DNA of 5,387 nucleotides. It comes from JAFAVN01 sp036378375 (GTDB lineage Bacteria; Verrucomicrobiota; Verrucomicrobiia; Chthoniobacterales; JAFAMB01). The notes under the pieces are model-generated. The model worked only from the letters and a program-made list of their open reading frames with translations, ran no database searches and was not told the origin of the DNA. The stretch spans positions 1-5,387 of the forward strand of contig DASUWQ010000352.1 in the NCBI GenBank assembly GCA_036378375.1, written 5' to 3'. Below are positions 1-5,338 of the stretch, in pieces (position 1 is the stretch's first letter; the number at the start of each line of letters is the position of its first letter). Position numbers and translations under genes: made by a program.

Positions 1-345
1 GCCGCATTTTTGCTCCACTATATCCCCTTCGTCGGAGCCACCGGCGGCATCATTGCCATGACTCTGGTTTCCCTCATCCATTTCGATTCTGTCTGGTACG
101 CATTCCTCCCCCCTTTGGCCGATCTCCTATGCGCCGCCGTCGAAGGTAACCTCGCCACCCCTCTATTTCTTGGCCGTTGGCTAATCTTAAACCCCATCGC
201 CATCATCCTCTCCTTCCTCCTTTGGTCCTACCTCTGGGGCGTAGCCGGCACCCTCCTCGCCGTCCCTATCCTTGCCACCTTCAAAATCTTCTGCGACCGC
301 ATCGACCCCTTGAAACGATTAGGCTCTTTCCTAGGCCACCCTTAG
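1..345 (+). CDS. AI-2E family transporter (PerM/YdiK/TqsA-like), C-terminal part only
   Basis: The frame is open from base 1 and ends at TAG 343-345, giving the last 114 residues; the true start lies left of the window. The segment is strongly hydrophobic, with several membrane helices. It carries the hallmarks of the C-terminal half of the AI-2E transporter family (Pfam PF01594): YIPFVGA at about residues 7-13, EGN..TP at 48-54 followed by an LGR turn, NP at 64-65, and a final GTLLAVP helix at about 83-89 before a short basic tail. Family members are inner-membrane proteins; some export autoinducer-2 and others act as Na+/H+ antiporters or have unknown substrates, so the function here is open. 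The gene converges on the ABC ATPase gene, and its stop abuts repeat module A with no intrinsic terminator between. Family assignment is firm; substrate is unknown. Confidence 0.9.
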   Translation, partial: AAFLLHYIPFVGATGGIIAMTLVSLIHFDSVWYAFLPPLADLLCAAVEGNLATPLFLGRWLILNPIAIILSFLLWSYLWGVAGTLLAVPILATFKIFCDRIDPLKRLGSFLGHP

Positions 346-465
346 CGCGCGCACCCCCATCGTCCTTGTACTCGTCGTCGTCCTCGTCCTCGAAAGCGGT
401 CGGCACCCCATTCGCCGTTTCGCCCACTCGCCCCCTCCGCACTTCTCACGTCTCACATCTCACTA
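346..465 (-). repeat. Repeat module A: compound short-period repeat between convergent genes
   Basis: This fills the gap between the AI-2E-type gene and the ATPase gene. On the + strand it holds in order: CGCGCGC (346-352), a CGTCGTCCTCG-type triplet tract (371-393), a CGGCACC block, three 8-mers of form NNYTCGCC (409-432), and three heptads CTTCTCA, CGTCTCA, CATCTCA (442-462). Bases 376-407 match 3774-3805 at 29 of 32 positions, and 409-432 match 3815-3838 at 23 of 24, so this is the same element as module B in the same orientation. The heptads run into the 3' end of the ATPase gene and include its stop codon. No gene is visible in the element. Confidence 0.85.
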
Positions 466-1277
466 GGGAGTCGCCGTGCCGCTGCCGCAATCGCATCTCG
501 CCCCAATCCCGACTTAACAATCCGAATCAGTTCTTCTTCGCTGGTCTCCGAAGTCGACGCGTCCATCACAATTTCCCCCGAGTGCAAAAAATTAATCCGA
601 TCACACACCTCAAACACCTGATTGTAACTATGCACGATCAGAATAATCGACACCTTACGTTCCCGGCGCAGATTCTGAATTAGGCCCAGCACATTCGCTC
701 CCTCGCGCACCCCAAGCGCGGCTAATGGCTCATCCAACACTAGCACCGTCGGCGACGAATAAATCGAGCGAGCCACTGCCACCGACTGCCTTTGCCCGCC
801 GGAGAGTAGTTCCACCTTACTATTCACACTCGGAATATTGATTCCTAACGTACCGAGATAGCTTTCAGCCAGATCTCGCATCTTCCGGTTATCCAATAGT
901 TTCAGCCCGAGAATGCGTTTATGATACTCCCGGCCCATGAACATATTGTGATACACGCTGAGATCCCCGATCAGCGCGAGATCCTGATAAACCGTTTCGA
1001 TCCCATGGGCCCGCGCTTCTCGTGGTGAACCGAAATGCACTTCTTTTCGATTCAAAACGATCGTTCCGTTATCCGGTTGATGGAATCCGGACAGAATTTT
1101 TATCAAAGTCGATTTTCCTGCACCGTTATCGCCCACTAATGCCAGAACTTCTCCTTGCCGGAGCCTGATACTGACATCCACGAGCGCGGTAACCGCTCCG
1201 AAGGTCTTGCTGATATGCCGCATCTCCAGAATCATCGGACTCTCCGCACTCAGCGCTGGAATATCGGATGCACTCAT
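453..1277 (-). CDS. Sugar ABC transporter ATP-binding protein (single domain, CUT2/FrcA-like)
   Basis: A 274-residue ATPase that would drive sugar import by binding the permease on the cytoplasmic side. Motifs in order: Walker A GDNGAGKST at 49-57, Q-loop Q98, ABC signature LSGGQ at 158-162, Walker B VLVLDEP at 178-184, D-loop region AALG at 186-189, and H-loop H216. The context GFHQPDNGTI and DEPLAALGVRE is typical of ribose/fructose-class (CUT2) ATPases. It has one nucleotide-binding domain, unlike RbsA-type proteins of about 500 residues with two, so a homodimer is expected. The segment around the H-loop (IVHSYNQVFEV) differs from the more usual SHN-type sequence, but the histidine is kept. 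The start at 1277 overlaps the permease stop as ATGA and has GGAG six bases upstream; M15 is an alternative. The last three codons (S-E-M) and stop lie in a heptad repeat. Confidence 0.95.
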   Translation of the reverse strand: MSASDIPALSAESPMILEMRHISKTFGAVTALVDVSIRLRQGEVLALVGDNGAGKSTLIKILSGFHQPDNGTIVLNRKEVHFGSPREARAHGIETVYQDLALIGDLSVYHNMFMGREYHKRILGLKLLDNRKMRDLAESYLGTLGINIPSVNSKVELLSGGQRQSVAVARSIYSSPTVLVLDEPLAALGVREGANVLGLIQNLRRERKVSIILIVHSYNQVFEVCDRINFLHSGEIVMDASTSETSEEELIRIVKSGLGRDAIAAAARRLPSEM

Positions 1278-2347
1278 ATGCGTCTCCGGGCACGAATCCG
1301 ATCAACCTGAACATTCAATATCATCGCGGCGAGAATGCCGGCTCCCAGATAGATGTCTGATACGGTCGCTTGAGCGCCCATCATCACTAAACCGTTGTTC
1401 AGCGTCGCGACAACAAATGCGCCTATCAAAGCGCCAATCGCGGTACCCGAGCCCCCTAATAACGAGGTACCCCCGATAACCGCCGCCGCGATCGCTTGCA
1501 ACGTGAGAAAAGGTCCTCCGGCCGCCGGATCGGCCGACGAAAACTGGCAAGTGTTCAGGATCCCAGCAAACCCGGCAAAACCTCCTGCTATCATAAAATT
1601 ATAGACTTTAATCCGATTGGTTCGCACACCGATTTCACGCGCGCCGACGATGTTGCTTCCAGTCGCCACCGTGTGCAGGCCAAAGGTTGTTCGGTGTAAC
1701 ACCAGGGTCATCGCTAAGATCACGAACACCGCCCATAGAAGAGGACTGAATGCGGTGATTCCATGCCAGGAGAAAAGCGAATCGTTGCGCGGATCTAACA
1801 AACTCTCACCGAAGATCGCATTAAACGGTTGTTCTACGGGCGTTACAATTGGTTGGCTGTTATAAATCGAGACCACAACCCCTTGCAGAAGGAAAAGTGT
1901 TCCCACCGTTGTGATCAAAGAAGGCACTCGAAACCGCACGGTGATCAGCCCATTCGCGGCACCTACCAGTACCGAGAGCACAACACCCACTAACGCTCCC
2001 ACAGCCAAAGGCGTACCCCAGATTGCCGACATCAACGCCATCACATACGGCGCCAGCGAAAACGTACCACTCACCGAAAGATCGATCTCGCCGGTGATCA
2101 TCAGCATGACCTCAGCAACCGCGATCAGAGCAAGCCGGCTCGTATCCCGCAGCACCACTCCCAGGAATTGAACATTCAGAAACTGCCCATTACTCCCTAT
2201 CTGAAAGTAGGTGACCAGAAGCACCGCAATGACCGCGATACTCGCCTCGCGATGACGCGAGAGCAGAAATAATAGCCTCTCCCAAAAGGTGGTTGGTTTC
2301 TTGATACCAACCACTCGCTCTCTCTCCGCAACTTTAGTCGTATCCAC
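1274..2347 (-). CDS. Sugar ABC transporter permease (RbsC-like, BPD_transp_2 family)
   Basis: A 357-residue polytopic inner-membrane protein, the usual length for the ribose-type permease family (Pfam PF02653). It would form the translocation channel as a dimer and couple to the ATPase encoded next. Visible hallmarks: GEIDLSV at 86-92, VPSLITTVGT at 141-150, the cytoplasmic coupling-loop region ATGSNIVGAREIGV at 228-241, and the glycine-rich IGGTSLLGGSG at 291-301 followed by two membrane segments. A basic N-terminal tail of about 35 residues precedes the first helix. The assigned start is GTG 2347, the first start codon after an in-frame TAA, but it has no Shine-Dalgarno sequence. GTG 2314 (residue 12) has GGAG nine bases upstream and may be the real start. 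It lies 122 bp behind the binding-protein gene and overlaps the ATPase gene by four bases. Substrate is not readable. Confidence 0.95.
   Translation of the reverse strand: MDTTKVAERERVVGIKKPTTFWERLLFLLSRHREASIAVIAVLLVTYFQIGSNGQFLNVQFLGVVLRDTSRLALIAVAEVMLMITGEIDLSVSGTFSLAPYVMALMSAIWGTPLAVGALVGVVLSVLVGAANGLITVRFRVPSLITTVGTLFLLQGVVVSIYNSQPIVTPVEQPFNAIFGESLLDPRNDSLFSWHGITAFSPLLWAVFVILAMTLVLHRTTFGLHTVATGSNIVGAREIGVRTNRIKVYNFMIAGGFAGFAGILNTCQFSSADPAAGGPFLTLQAIAAAVIGGTSLLGGSGTAIGALIGAFVVATLNNGLVMMGAQATVSDIYLGAGILAAMILNVQVDRIRARRRI
1284..1287 (-). promoter_or_regulatory. Ribosome binding site for the ATPase gene
   Basis: On the minus strand GGAG lies six bases before ATG 1277, inside the end of the permease gene. 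Together with the ATGA stop/start overlap (1274-1277) it supports this start and suggests translational coupling of permease and ATPase. Confidence 0.7.
2324..2327 (-). promoter_or_regulatory. Possible ribosome binding site for an alternative permease start (GTG 2314)
   Basis: GGAG on the minus strand, nine bases before an in-frame GTG at 2314. The upstream GTG at 2347 is preceded by an AT-rich stretch with no purine-rich ribosome site, so the shorter start removing 11 residues is a real alternative. Confidence 0.35.
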
Positions 2348-2413
2348 TATAAATATTTCACCGCTTCCGACTTCGCCCCATCTCCCCCTTTAGCTACGTC
2401 GGACAAGACGCGG

Positions 2414-2443
2414 ATCTGCCATTTGTCATCTGTCATTGGTCAT
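2414..2443 (-). repeat. Heptad array, ATGACAG family, between binding protein and permease
   Basis: Four degenerate 7-bp units in register on the + strand: ATCTGCC, ATTTGTC, ATCTGTC, ATTGGTC, plus a trailing AT. On the sense strand of the operon they read as ATGACNN-type units. The array follows the hairpin behind the binding-protein stop and sits about 70 bases before the permease start. No open frame or promoter was evident in it. Confidence 0.75.
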
Positions 2444-2447
2444 GCGC

Positions 2448-2466
2448 TTCGCGCTGTAAGCGCGAA
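2448..2466 (-). promoter_or_regulatory. Intercistronic stem-loop with TTACA loop after binding-protein gene 1
   Basis: On the sense (minus) strand TTCGCGC - TTACA - GCGCGAA forms a perfect 7-bp stem with a 5-base loop, starting three bases after the stop codon (2470-2472). No U-tract follows, so it is not a canonical intrinsic terminator. Hairpins in this position in binding-protein-dependent transporter operons commonly protect the upstream message or attenuate reading into the permease, giving excess binding protein. That role here is inference. Confidence 0.6.
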
Positions 2467-2469
2467 CGC

Positions 2470-3540
2470 CTACGTCGGCTCCGCGTTCGTCGAACCTTCA
2501 AACCGCGACTTACCAAGGTAATGTTCGATATTATCCTTGGTCACATAAGCGTGACTCGTATCGCAGTCGGTCGGTCCCACTAGCCCGTTCGAAACCTTGT
2601 ATAAATACATCTGCAGCAGGGGTAAGAACCCTTGTAGATACGCTTGTTGATCGACCGTAAACGCCACATCACCGGTTTTAATGAAGCCCAGCGTCTGCGG
2701 AAACAGATCGAACCCGGCCACCACTACCCCGGATTTAGCCAACCCATATTTATTTGCTACGAACCCGCATGCATACGTGTCAGAACCACCCGTTGCGAAC
2801 AAGCCAGCCACATCCTTGTGACTCAGATAATAGCTTTCAATTCGCGAGATCTCAGTAGCCGGATCTGGCCCGGCGTTCACCACATCGTAGGTAATGCCAT
2901 TCCCATGATCTTTGATCGCCTGAATATAACCATCTAACCGCGGGTGCGTATTGAGCGAGCCCGGGACACCGATCTCCAGCATCACATGCTTCCCATTTGC
3001 CTTCTGGACCAGTGGCAACCATTTCATAGCGGCATTGTAACCGGACTGAAACAACGGCTGACCCACATAGGCTAAACGCTCATTCGGACTTCCCGCCGGA
3101 ACATCCGCATTAAAAGCGATCACCGGAATACCCGCATCACTTGCCGCTTCCACGGCTGCATCGAACGCCTTCGGATCCACTAAACAGACAGCAATACCGT
3201 CCGCCTTTTCCGCGGCGGCTGTTTGCACCGCGTTGACCATCTCAGACACCACATTTTTCTGAGAACCCGTCCATTGGTACTGGCACCCAAGCATAGCGCA
3301 AGCATCCTGAATCCCGTAAATCGTCGGCGTAAAGAACTGATCAAGTGTGACGTGGCAGACAAAGAAGAACTTGTACGATTTCTTCGGCAACCCACCCGAG
3401 GAAGACGTGTCTGCTCCGAACGCTGTACTCAATCCGCTACCTAGGGCTGCACTTCCCAATCCTAATTTTGTCGCCAAGGCAAACGCCCGGCGCCGGCTGA
3501 TCGCAATCACTTCCGATTGTTGGGGCGTCTCGTTGTCCAT
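2470..3540 (-). CDS. Sugar ABC transporter substrate-binding protein 1, Tat-type signal peptide
   Basis: A 356-residue periplasmic-type binding protein of the ribose/galactose class (Peripla_BP_4, PF13407). It would capture a sugar or sugar-like ligand and deliver it to the permease. The N-terminus has RRRAF at 16-20 and a mildly hydrophobic stretch ending at FGA 41-43, which fits a twin-arginine signal; six cysteines in the mature part would suit export after cytoplasmic folding. Family marks: DGIAVCLVDP at 114-123, IPVIAFNADVP at 138-147, R201 in HPRLDGY, AGFD at 276-279, and VDQQAYLQGF at 296-305, the last typical of this SBP group. ATG 3540 has AGGA ten bases upstream. It is first in the operon with permease and ATPase. 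The last seven residues (STNAEPT) and stop lie in repeat-like, inverted-repeat DNA. Ligand unknown. Confidence 0.93.
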   Translation of the reverse strand: MDNETPQQSEVIAISRRRAFALATKLGLGSAALGSGLSTAFGADTSSSGGLPKKSYKFFFVCHVTLDQFFTPTIYGIQDACAMLGCQYQWTGSQKNVVSEMVNAVQTAAAEKADGIAVCLVDPKAFDAAVEAASDAGIPVIAFNADVPAGSPNERLAYVGQPLFQSGYNAAMKWLPLVQKANGKHVMLEIGVPGSLNTHPRLDGYIQAIKDHGNGITYDVVNAGPDPATEISRIESYYLSHKDVAGLFATGGSDTYACGFVANKYGLAKSGVVVAGFDLFPQTLGFIKTGDVAFTVDQQAYLQGFLPLLQMYLYKVSNGLVGPTDCDTSHAYVTKDNIEHYLGKSRFEGSTNAEPT

Positions 3541-3550
3541 TTCAGATGGT

Positions 3551-3554
3551 TCCT
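3551..3554 (-). promoter_or_regulatory. Ribosome binding site for binding-protein gene 1
   Basis: AGGA on the minus strand lies ten bases before ATG 3540. The spacing is slightly long but it is the only good purine-rich site near this start. Confidence 0.5.
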
Positions 3555-3648
3555 AAAGTTTTGCTAATGAATGCCGCCGAACATGATAAATCCAGGCCGG
3601 CATAGGGGGATTTGCTTCAATAACCAACAACTTAATTTAAAACGTAGC

Positions 3649-3676
3649 ATTACTACCGCAACCTGTTCCCTGTCAA
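3649..3676 (-). promoter_or_regulatory. Candidate sigma70-type promoter for the ABC operon
   Basis: On the minus strand a perfect -35 TTGACA (3671-3676) is followed after 16 bases by AGTAAT (3649-3654), which matches the -10 consensus at four of six positions. Transcription would begin near 3642, giving a leader of about 100 bases before ATG 3540. This is the best promoter match I found upstream of the operon; the -10 is only moderate and the host's sigma-factor preference is unknown. Confidence 0.45.
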
Positions 3677-3703
3677 AAAGAATCGCCGCTCTACGGCCTT
3701 ACG

Positions 3704-3720
3704 ATGTGGCATTTGCACAT
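3704..3720. promoter_or_regulatory. Palindrome ATGTG-N7-CACAT, possible regulator site
   Basis: A 5-bp perfect inverted repeat around a 7-base centre, located between two divergent genes. Its centre (3712) is about 70 bases upstream of the inferred operon start, a position used by activators. It resembles but does not match the CRP spacing (7 rather than 8 bases between TGTG and CACA). The regulator is unknown, and a site this short can arise by chance. Confidence 0.3.
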
Positions 3721-3758
3721 TACTTGAATAACGAACGTAATCAGACTACACCAACGTA

Positions 3759-3933
3759 CGCGCGCCCAATCGTCGTCGTCCTCGACCTCGAAACCGTTCG
3801 GCACCACCATCACCCATTCGCCGTTTCGCCCATTCGCCTTTCCCCCGTCCCTTTCGCCGCCGAACGCCGAACCCCGAACGCCAAACGCGAAACGCGCATC
3901 ACCTTTCACTTTTCACTTCTCACCTTTCACATA
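3759..3933 (-). repeat. Repeat module B: compound short-period repeat upstream of binding-protein gene 2
   Basis: This is the longer copy of module A. On the + strand it contains: CGCGCGC; CGTCGTCGTCCTCG triplets (3771-3784); the CGGCACC block; three NNTTCGCC 8-mers (3815-3838); pyrimidine-rich DNA; five 7-bp units GAACGCC, GAACCCC, GAACGCC, AAACGCG, AAACGCG (3862-3896); and five more units TCACCTT, TCACTTT, TCACTTC, TCACCTT, TCACATA (3899-3933). Compared with module A it has the extra GAACGCC block and a 6-base insertion before the 8-mers. The strand is set by the GTGA-rich strand of its terminal heptads, as in module A. Confidence 0.85.
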
Positions 3934-3937
3934 TGAT
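3910..3937 (+). promoter_or_regulatory. Candidate promoter for binding-protein gene 2, built on the heptad array
   Basis: TTTTCA (3910-3915, four of six matches to TTGACA) and TATGAT (3932-3937, five of six matches to TATAAT) are separated by 16 bases. Start of transcription would be near 3944, giving a leader of about 52 bases to ATG 3996. The -35 lies inside the heptads and the -10 at their edge. It would exclude use of the in-frame ATG at 3933. Match quality is moderate only. Confidence 0.35.
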
Positions 3938-3995
3938 TCTTCCTGCAAAGCGCGCCTCCACGCTTCGCATCCACGTCTCCCCAACCGCATTACAT

Positions 3996-5096
3996 ATGAA
4001 GAAGCTTATCACCACGGCCGCTCTGGTTTCGTTGTCCGCACTGGTTCAGTTCGGTATCCCGGCGCGAGCTGCAGACACCTCCGACTGTTTCAAACCGTTC
4101 TCGCCTCAAACTAAAACGCTCCAGTTCAAGGCAAAAAAGCCACCGTACCGCGTTGCTCTAGCCAATGGTTACATCGGTAACACCTGGCGGATTGAGATGA
4201 TCAAATGTCTCCAGCAATACGCCGAAGATCCCCAGATCAAACCCTTGATCAAAGAACTCAAAATCGTCAGCACCGGAACCGACGTGGCTGCTCAGATCGG
4301 AGCCGTTGATAACTTTATCAACGCCGGGTACGACCTAATCATCATTAATGCTGTCAGCTCCACCGCATTCAAGCCGGTGGTCGAACGAGCTAAGCGAGCC
4401 GGTGTCATGCTTATCTCCTTCGATAACACCATCGATAGCGACCAGATAGTGGCCGTTAACGAAGACCAGCTGGAGGCCGGCCGCCTCATGGGTAATTGGA
4501 TCGTTAAACAGATGGGAACAAAAGGTAATGTCATCGAAGTACGCGGTGTCGCCGGTAACCCAGTCGATCTCGACCGCCACAAAGGGCAACACGAAATTTT
4601 CGACAAATATCCTGACATCAAAGTCACCGAAGTGGTTGGGAACTGGGATGACGGCACTGCCCAGAAGGCAGTCGCTGACGCCATCGCCGTTCACGGCAAG
4701 TTCGACGGCATGACCTGCCAAGGCGGAACCACCGGAGCCGTCCGCGCGTTGATCGATGCTAAGAACCCATTCATCCCGGTCGCCGGCGAAGCCGAGAATG
4801 GTTTCCGAAAACTGATCGCCGAACACGCTAGCGAAGGCTTGAAAGGTTTTTCCTACGGCCAATCCCCGGCTCTAGTCGCCATGGCGCTGAAAGCCGGACT
4901 CGCCGCCCTGCAAGGAAACAGCCTCCCTCAATACATCTCCGCACCAATCCCGCAAACAGACTACGAGACCATGAAAGCGGGTGTCGATTACTTCCCGAAT
5001 CTCTCCGACGACTTCTTCGTCGCCAGCGGATTCCCTCAGTGCGACATCAAGCTCGACGCCGGCAAACTAATGAACGCCGCTAAAACGAGCGAATAG
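3996..5096 (+). CDS. Sugar ABC transporter substrate-binding protein 2, Sec signal peptide
   Basis: A 366-residue periplasmic-type binding protein of the ribose class (PF13407), clearly different in sequence from binding protein 1. ATG 3996 is chosen because it gives a textbook Sec signal: MKKL, a hydrophobic core to about residue 21, and cleavage after ARA at 23-25. ATG 3933, in frame, would add 21 residues encoded from the repeat edge onwards and bury the signal. Neither start has a clear Shine-Dalgarno sequence. Marks: YRVALANGYIGNTWRIEMIK at 51-70, LISFDN at 139-144, R194 in DRHKGQHE, GNWDDGTAQKA at 215-225, and GEAENGF at 264-270. C31 and C349 near the two ends might pair in a disulfide. 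It is transcribed away from the importer operon, with no permease or ATPase downstream in the window. Ligand unknown. Confidence 0.93.
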   Translation: MKKLITTAALVSLSALVQFGIPARAADTSDCFKPFSPQTKTLQFKAKKPPYRVALANGYIGNTWRIEMIKCLQQYAEDPQIKPLIKELKIVSTGTDVAAQIGAVDNFINAGYDLIIINAVSSTAFKPVVERAKRAGVMLISFDNTIDSDQIVAVNEDQLEAGRLMGNWIVKQMGTKGNVIEVRGVAGNPVDLDRHKGQHEIFDKYPDIKVTEVVGNWDDGTAQKAVADAIAVHGKFDGMTCQGGTTGAVRALIDAKNPFIPVAGEAENGFRKLIAEHASEGLKGFSYGQSPALVAMALKAGLAALQGNSLPQYISAPIPQTDYETMKAGVDYFPNLSDDFFVASGFPQCDIKLDAGKLMNAAKTSE

Positions 5097-5117
5097 GGAC
5101 GAGCTTACAGCTCGTCC
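5097..5117 (+). terminator. Strong stem-loop immediately after stop of binding-protein gene 2
   Basis: GGACGAGCT - TAC - AGCTCGTCC forms a perfect 9-bp stem directly adjoining TAG 5094-5096. The apex reads GC-TTACA-GC, the same as in the hairpin after binding-protein gene 1, on a different stem. No T-run follows, so Rho-independent termination is doubtful; it may define or protect the 3' end of the message. Confidence 0.55.
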
Positions 5118-5118
5118 T

Positions 5119-5167
5119 GTGAGAGGTGAGAAGTGAAAAGTGAGAGGTGAGAGGTGAGAGGTGAAGA
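5119..5167 (+). repeat. Heptad array, GTGAGAG family, seven units
   Basis: Seven consecutive 7-bp units in register: GTGAGAG, GTGAGAA, GTGAAAA, GTGAGAG, GTGAGAG, GTGAGAG, GTGAAGA. It begins two bases after the hairpin at the gene end. The purine-rich strand is the sense strand of the preceding gene, as for the arrays after the ATPase and binding-protein 1 genes. Confidence 0.9.
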
Positions 5168-5338
5168 GCCTCTCGCCTGCTGCACGCGTCGCAGGTTCAT
5201 GTGGGTAGCATCGCATCGCTCTTACCGCGCGAGTCCGGCGATGCCCCTCACCTCTATTAGTCCTATAAGCCCCATCCGTGACCTCACCCAGCCCGCCTGA
5301 ATCCGCCCATACCCACTGCCACACCCACCACGCTGCCC
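5168..5338. other. Intergenic stretch with no recognised gene
   Basis: No credible coding frame, tRNA or known RNA is seen between the two heptad arrays. It contains short inverted repeats: CCTGC/GCAGG (5176-5180 with 5191-5195) and GCATCGC/GCGATGC (5213-5219 with 5238-5244, loop 18). From about 5246 the + strand becomes C-rich, with a segment CTATTAGTCCTATAAG that looks like a decayed short-period repeat. The minus-strand open frame through here is repeat-derived and not convincing. Confidence 0.5.

Larger units (their letters stand above)
3541..3758. other. Divergent intergenic region, unique part
   Basis: This stretch separates binding-protein gene 1 (left, minus) from repeat module B and binding-protein gene 2 (right, plus). 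It is the only long intergenic segment in the window without tandem repeats, and it is AT-richer around 3611-3660. It contains the candidate operon promoter and the palindrome described separately. A weak rightward promoter-like pair, TTGCAC (3713-3718) and CGTAAT (3736-3741) with 17 bases between, is also present. No gene or RNA was recognised. Confidence 0.6.

Noticed and set aside
346..452. Intrinsic terminator between the convergent genes
   Set aside because: No stable stem followed by a T-run is present on either strand; the region is repeat DNA.
177..683. Plus-strand open frame of 168 codons
   Set aside because: It runs antisense through the real ATPase gene and the AI-2E-type gene end and through repeat module A. 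Its composition is biased (proline, arginine and serine runs) and it shows no domain.
3704..3720. CRP binding site
   Set aside because: TGTG and CACA are separated by 7 rather than 8 bases, and the inner consensus bases do not match, so only a generic palindrome is claimed.
3571..3936. Plus-strand open frame of 121 codons upstream of binding-protein gene 2
   Set aside because: Its second half translates the tandem repeats (TFHFSLLTFHI-type ending). There is no ribosome site and no recognisable domain, and it covers the control region.
3933..3995. N-terminal extension of binding protein 2 from ATG 3933
   Set aside because: It places 21 non-signal residues before a standard Sec signal beginning MKKL at 3996, and its first codons lie in the repeat and a possible -10 box.
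4335..4862. Minus-strand open frame of 175 codons inside binding-protein gene 2
   Set aside because: It is an antisense shadow of a clearly coding sequence with conserved family motifs on the plus strand.
5067..5324. Minus-strand open frame of 85 codons
   Set aside because: Much of it is translated heptad repeat (HLSPLTFHFSPLT) and the rest overlaps the hairpin and the end of a secure gene.
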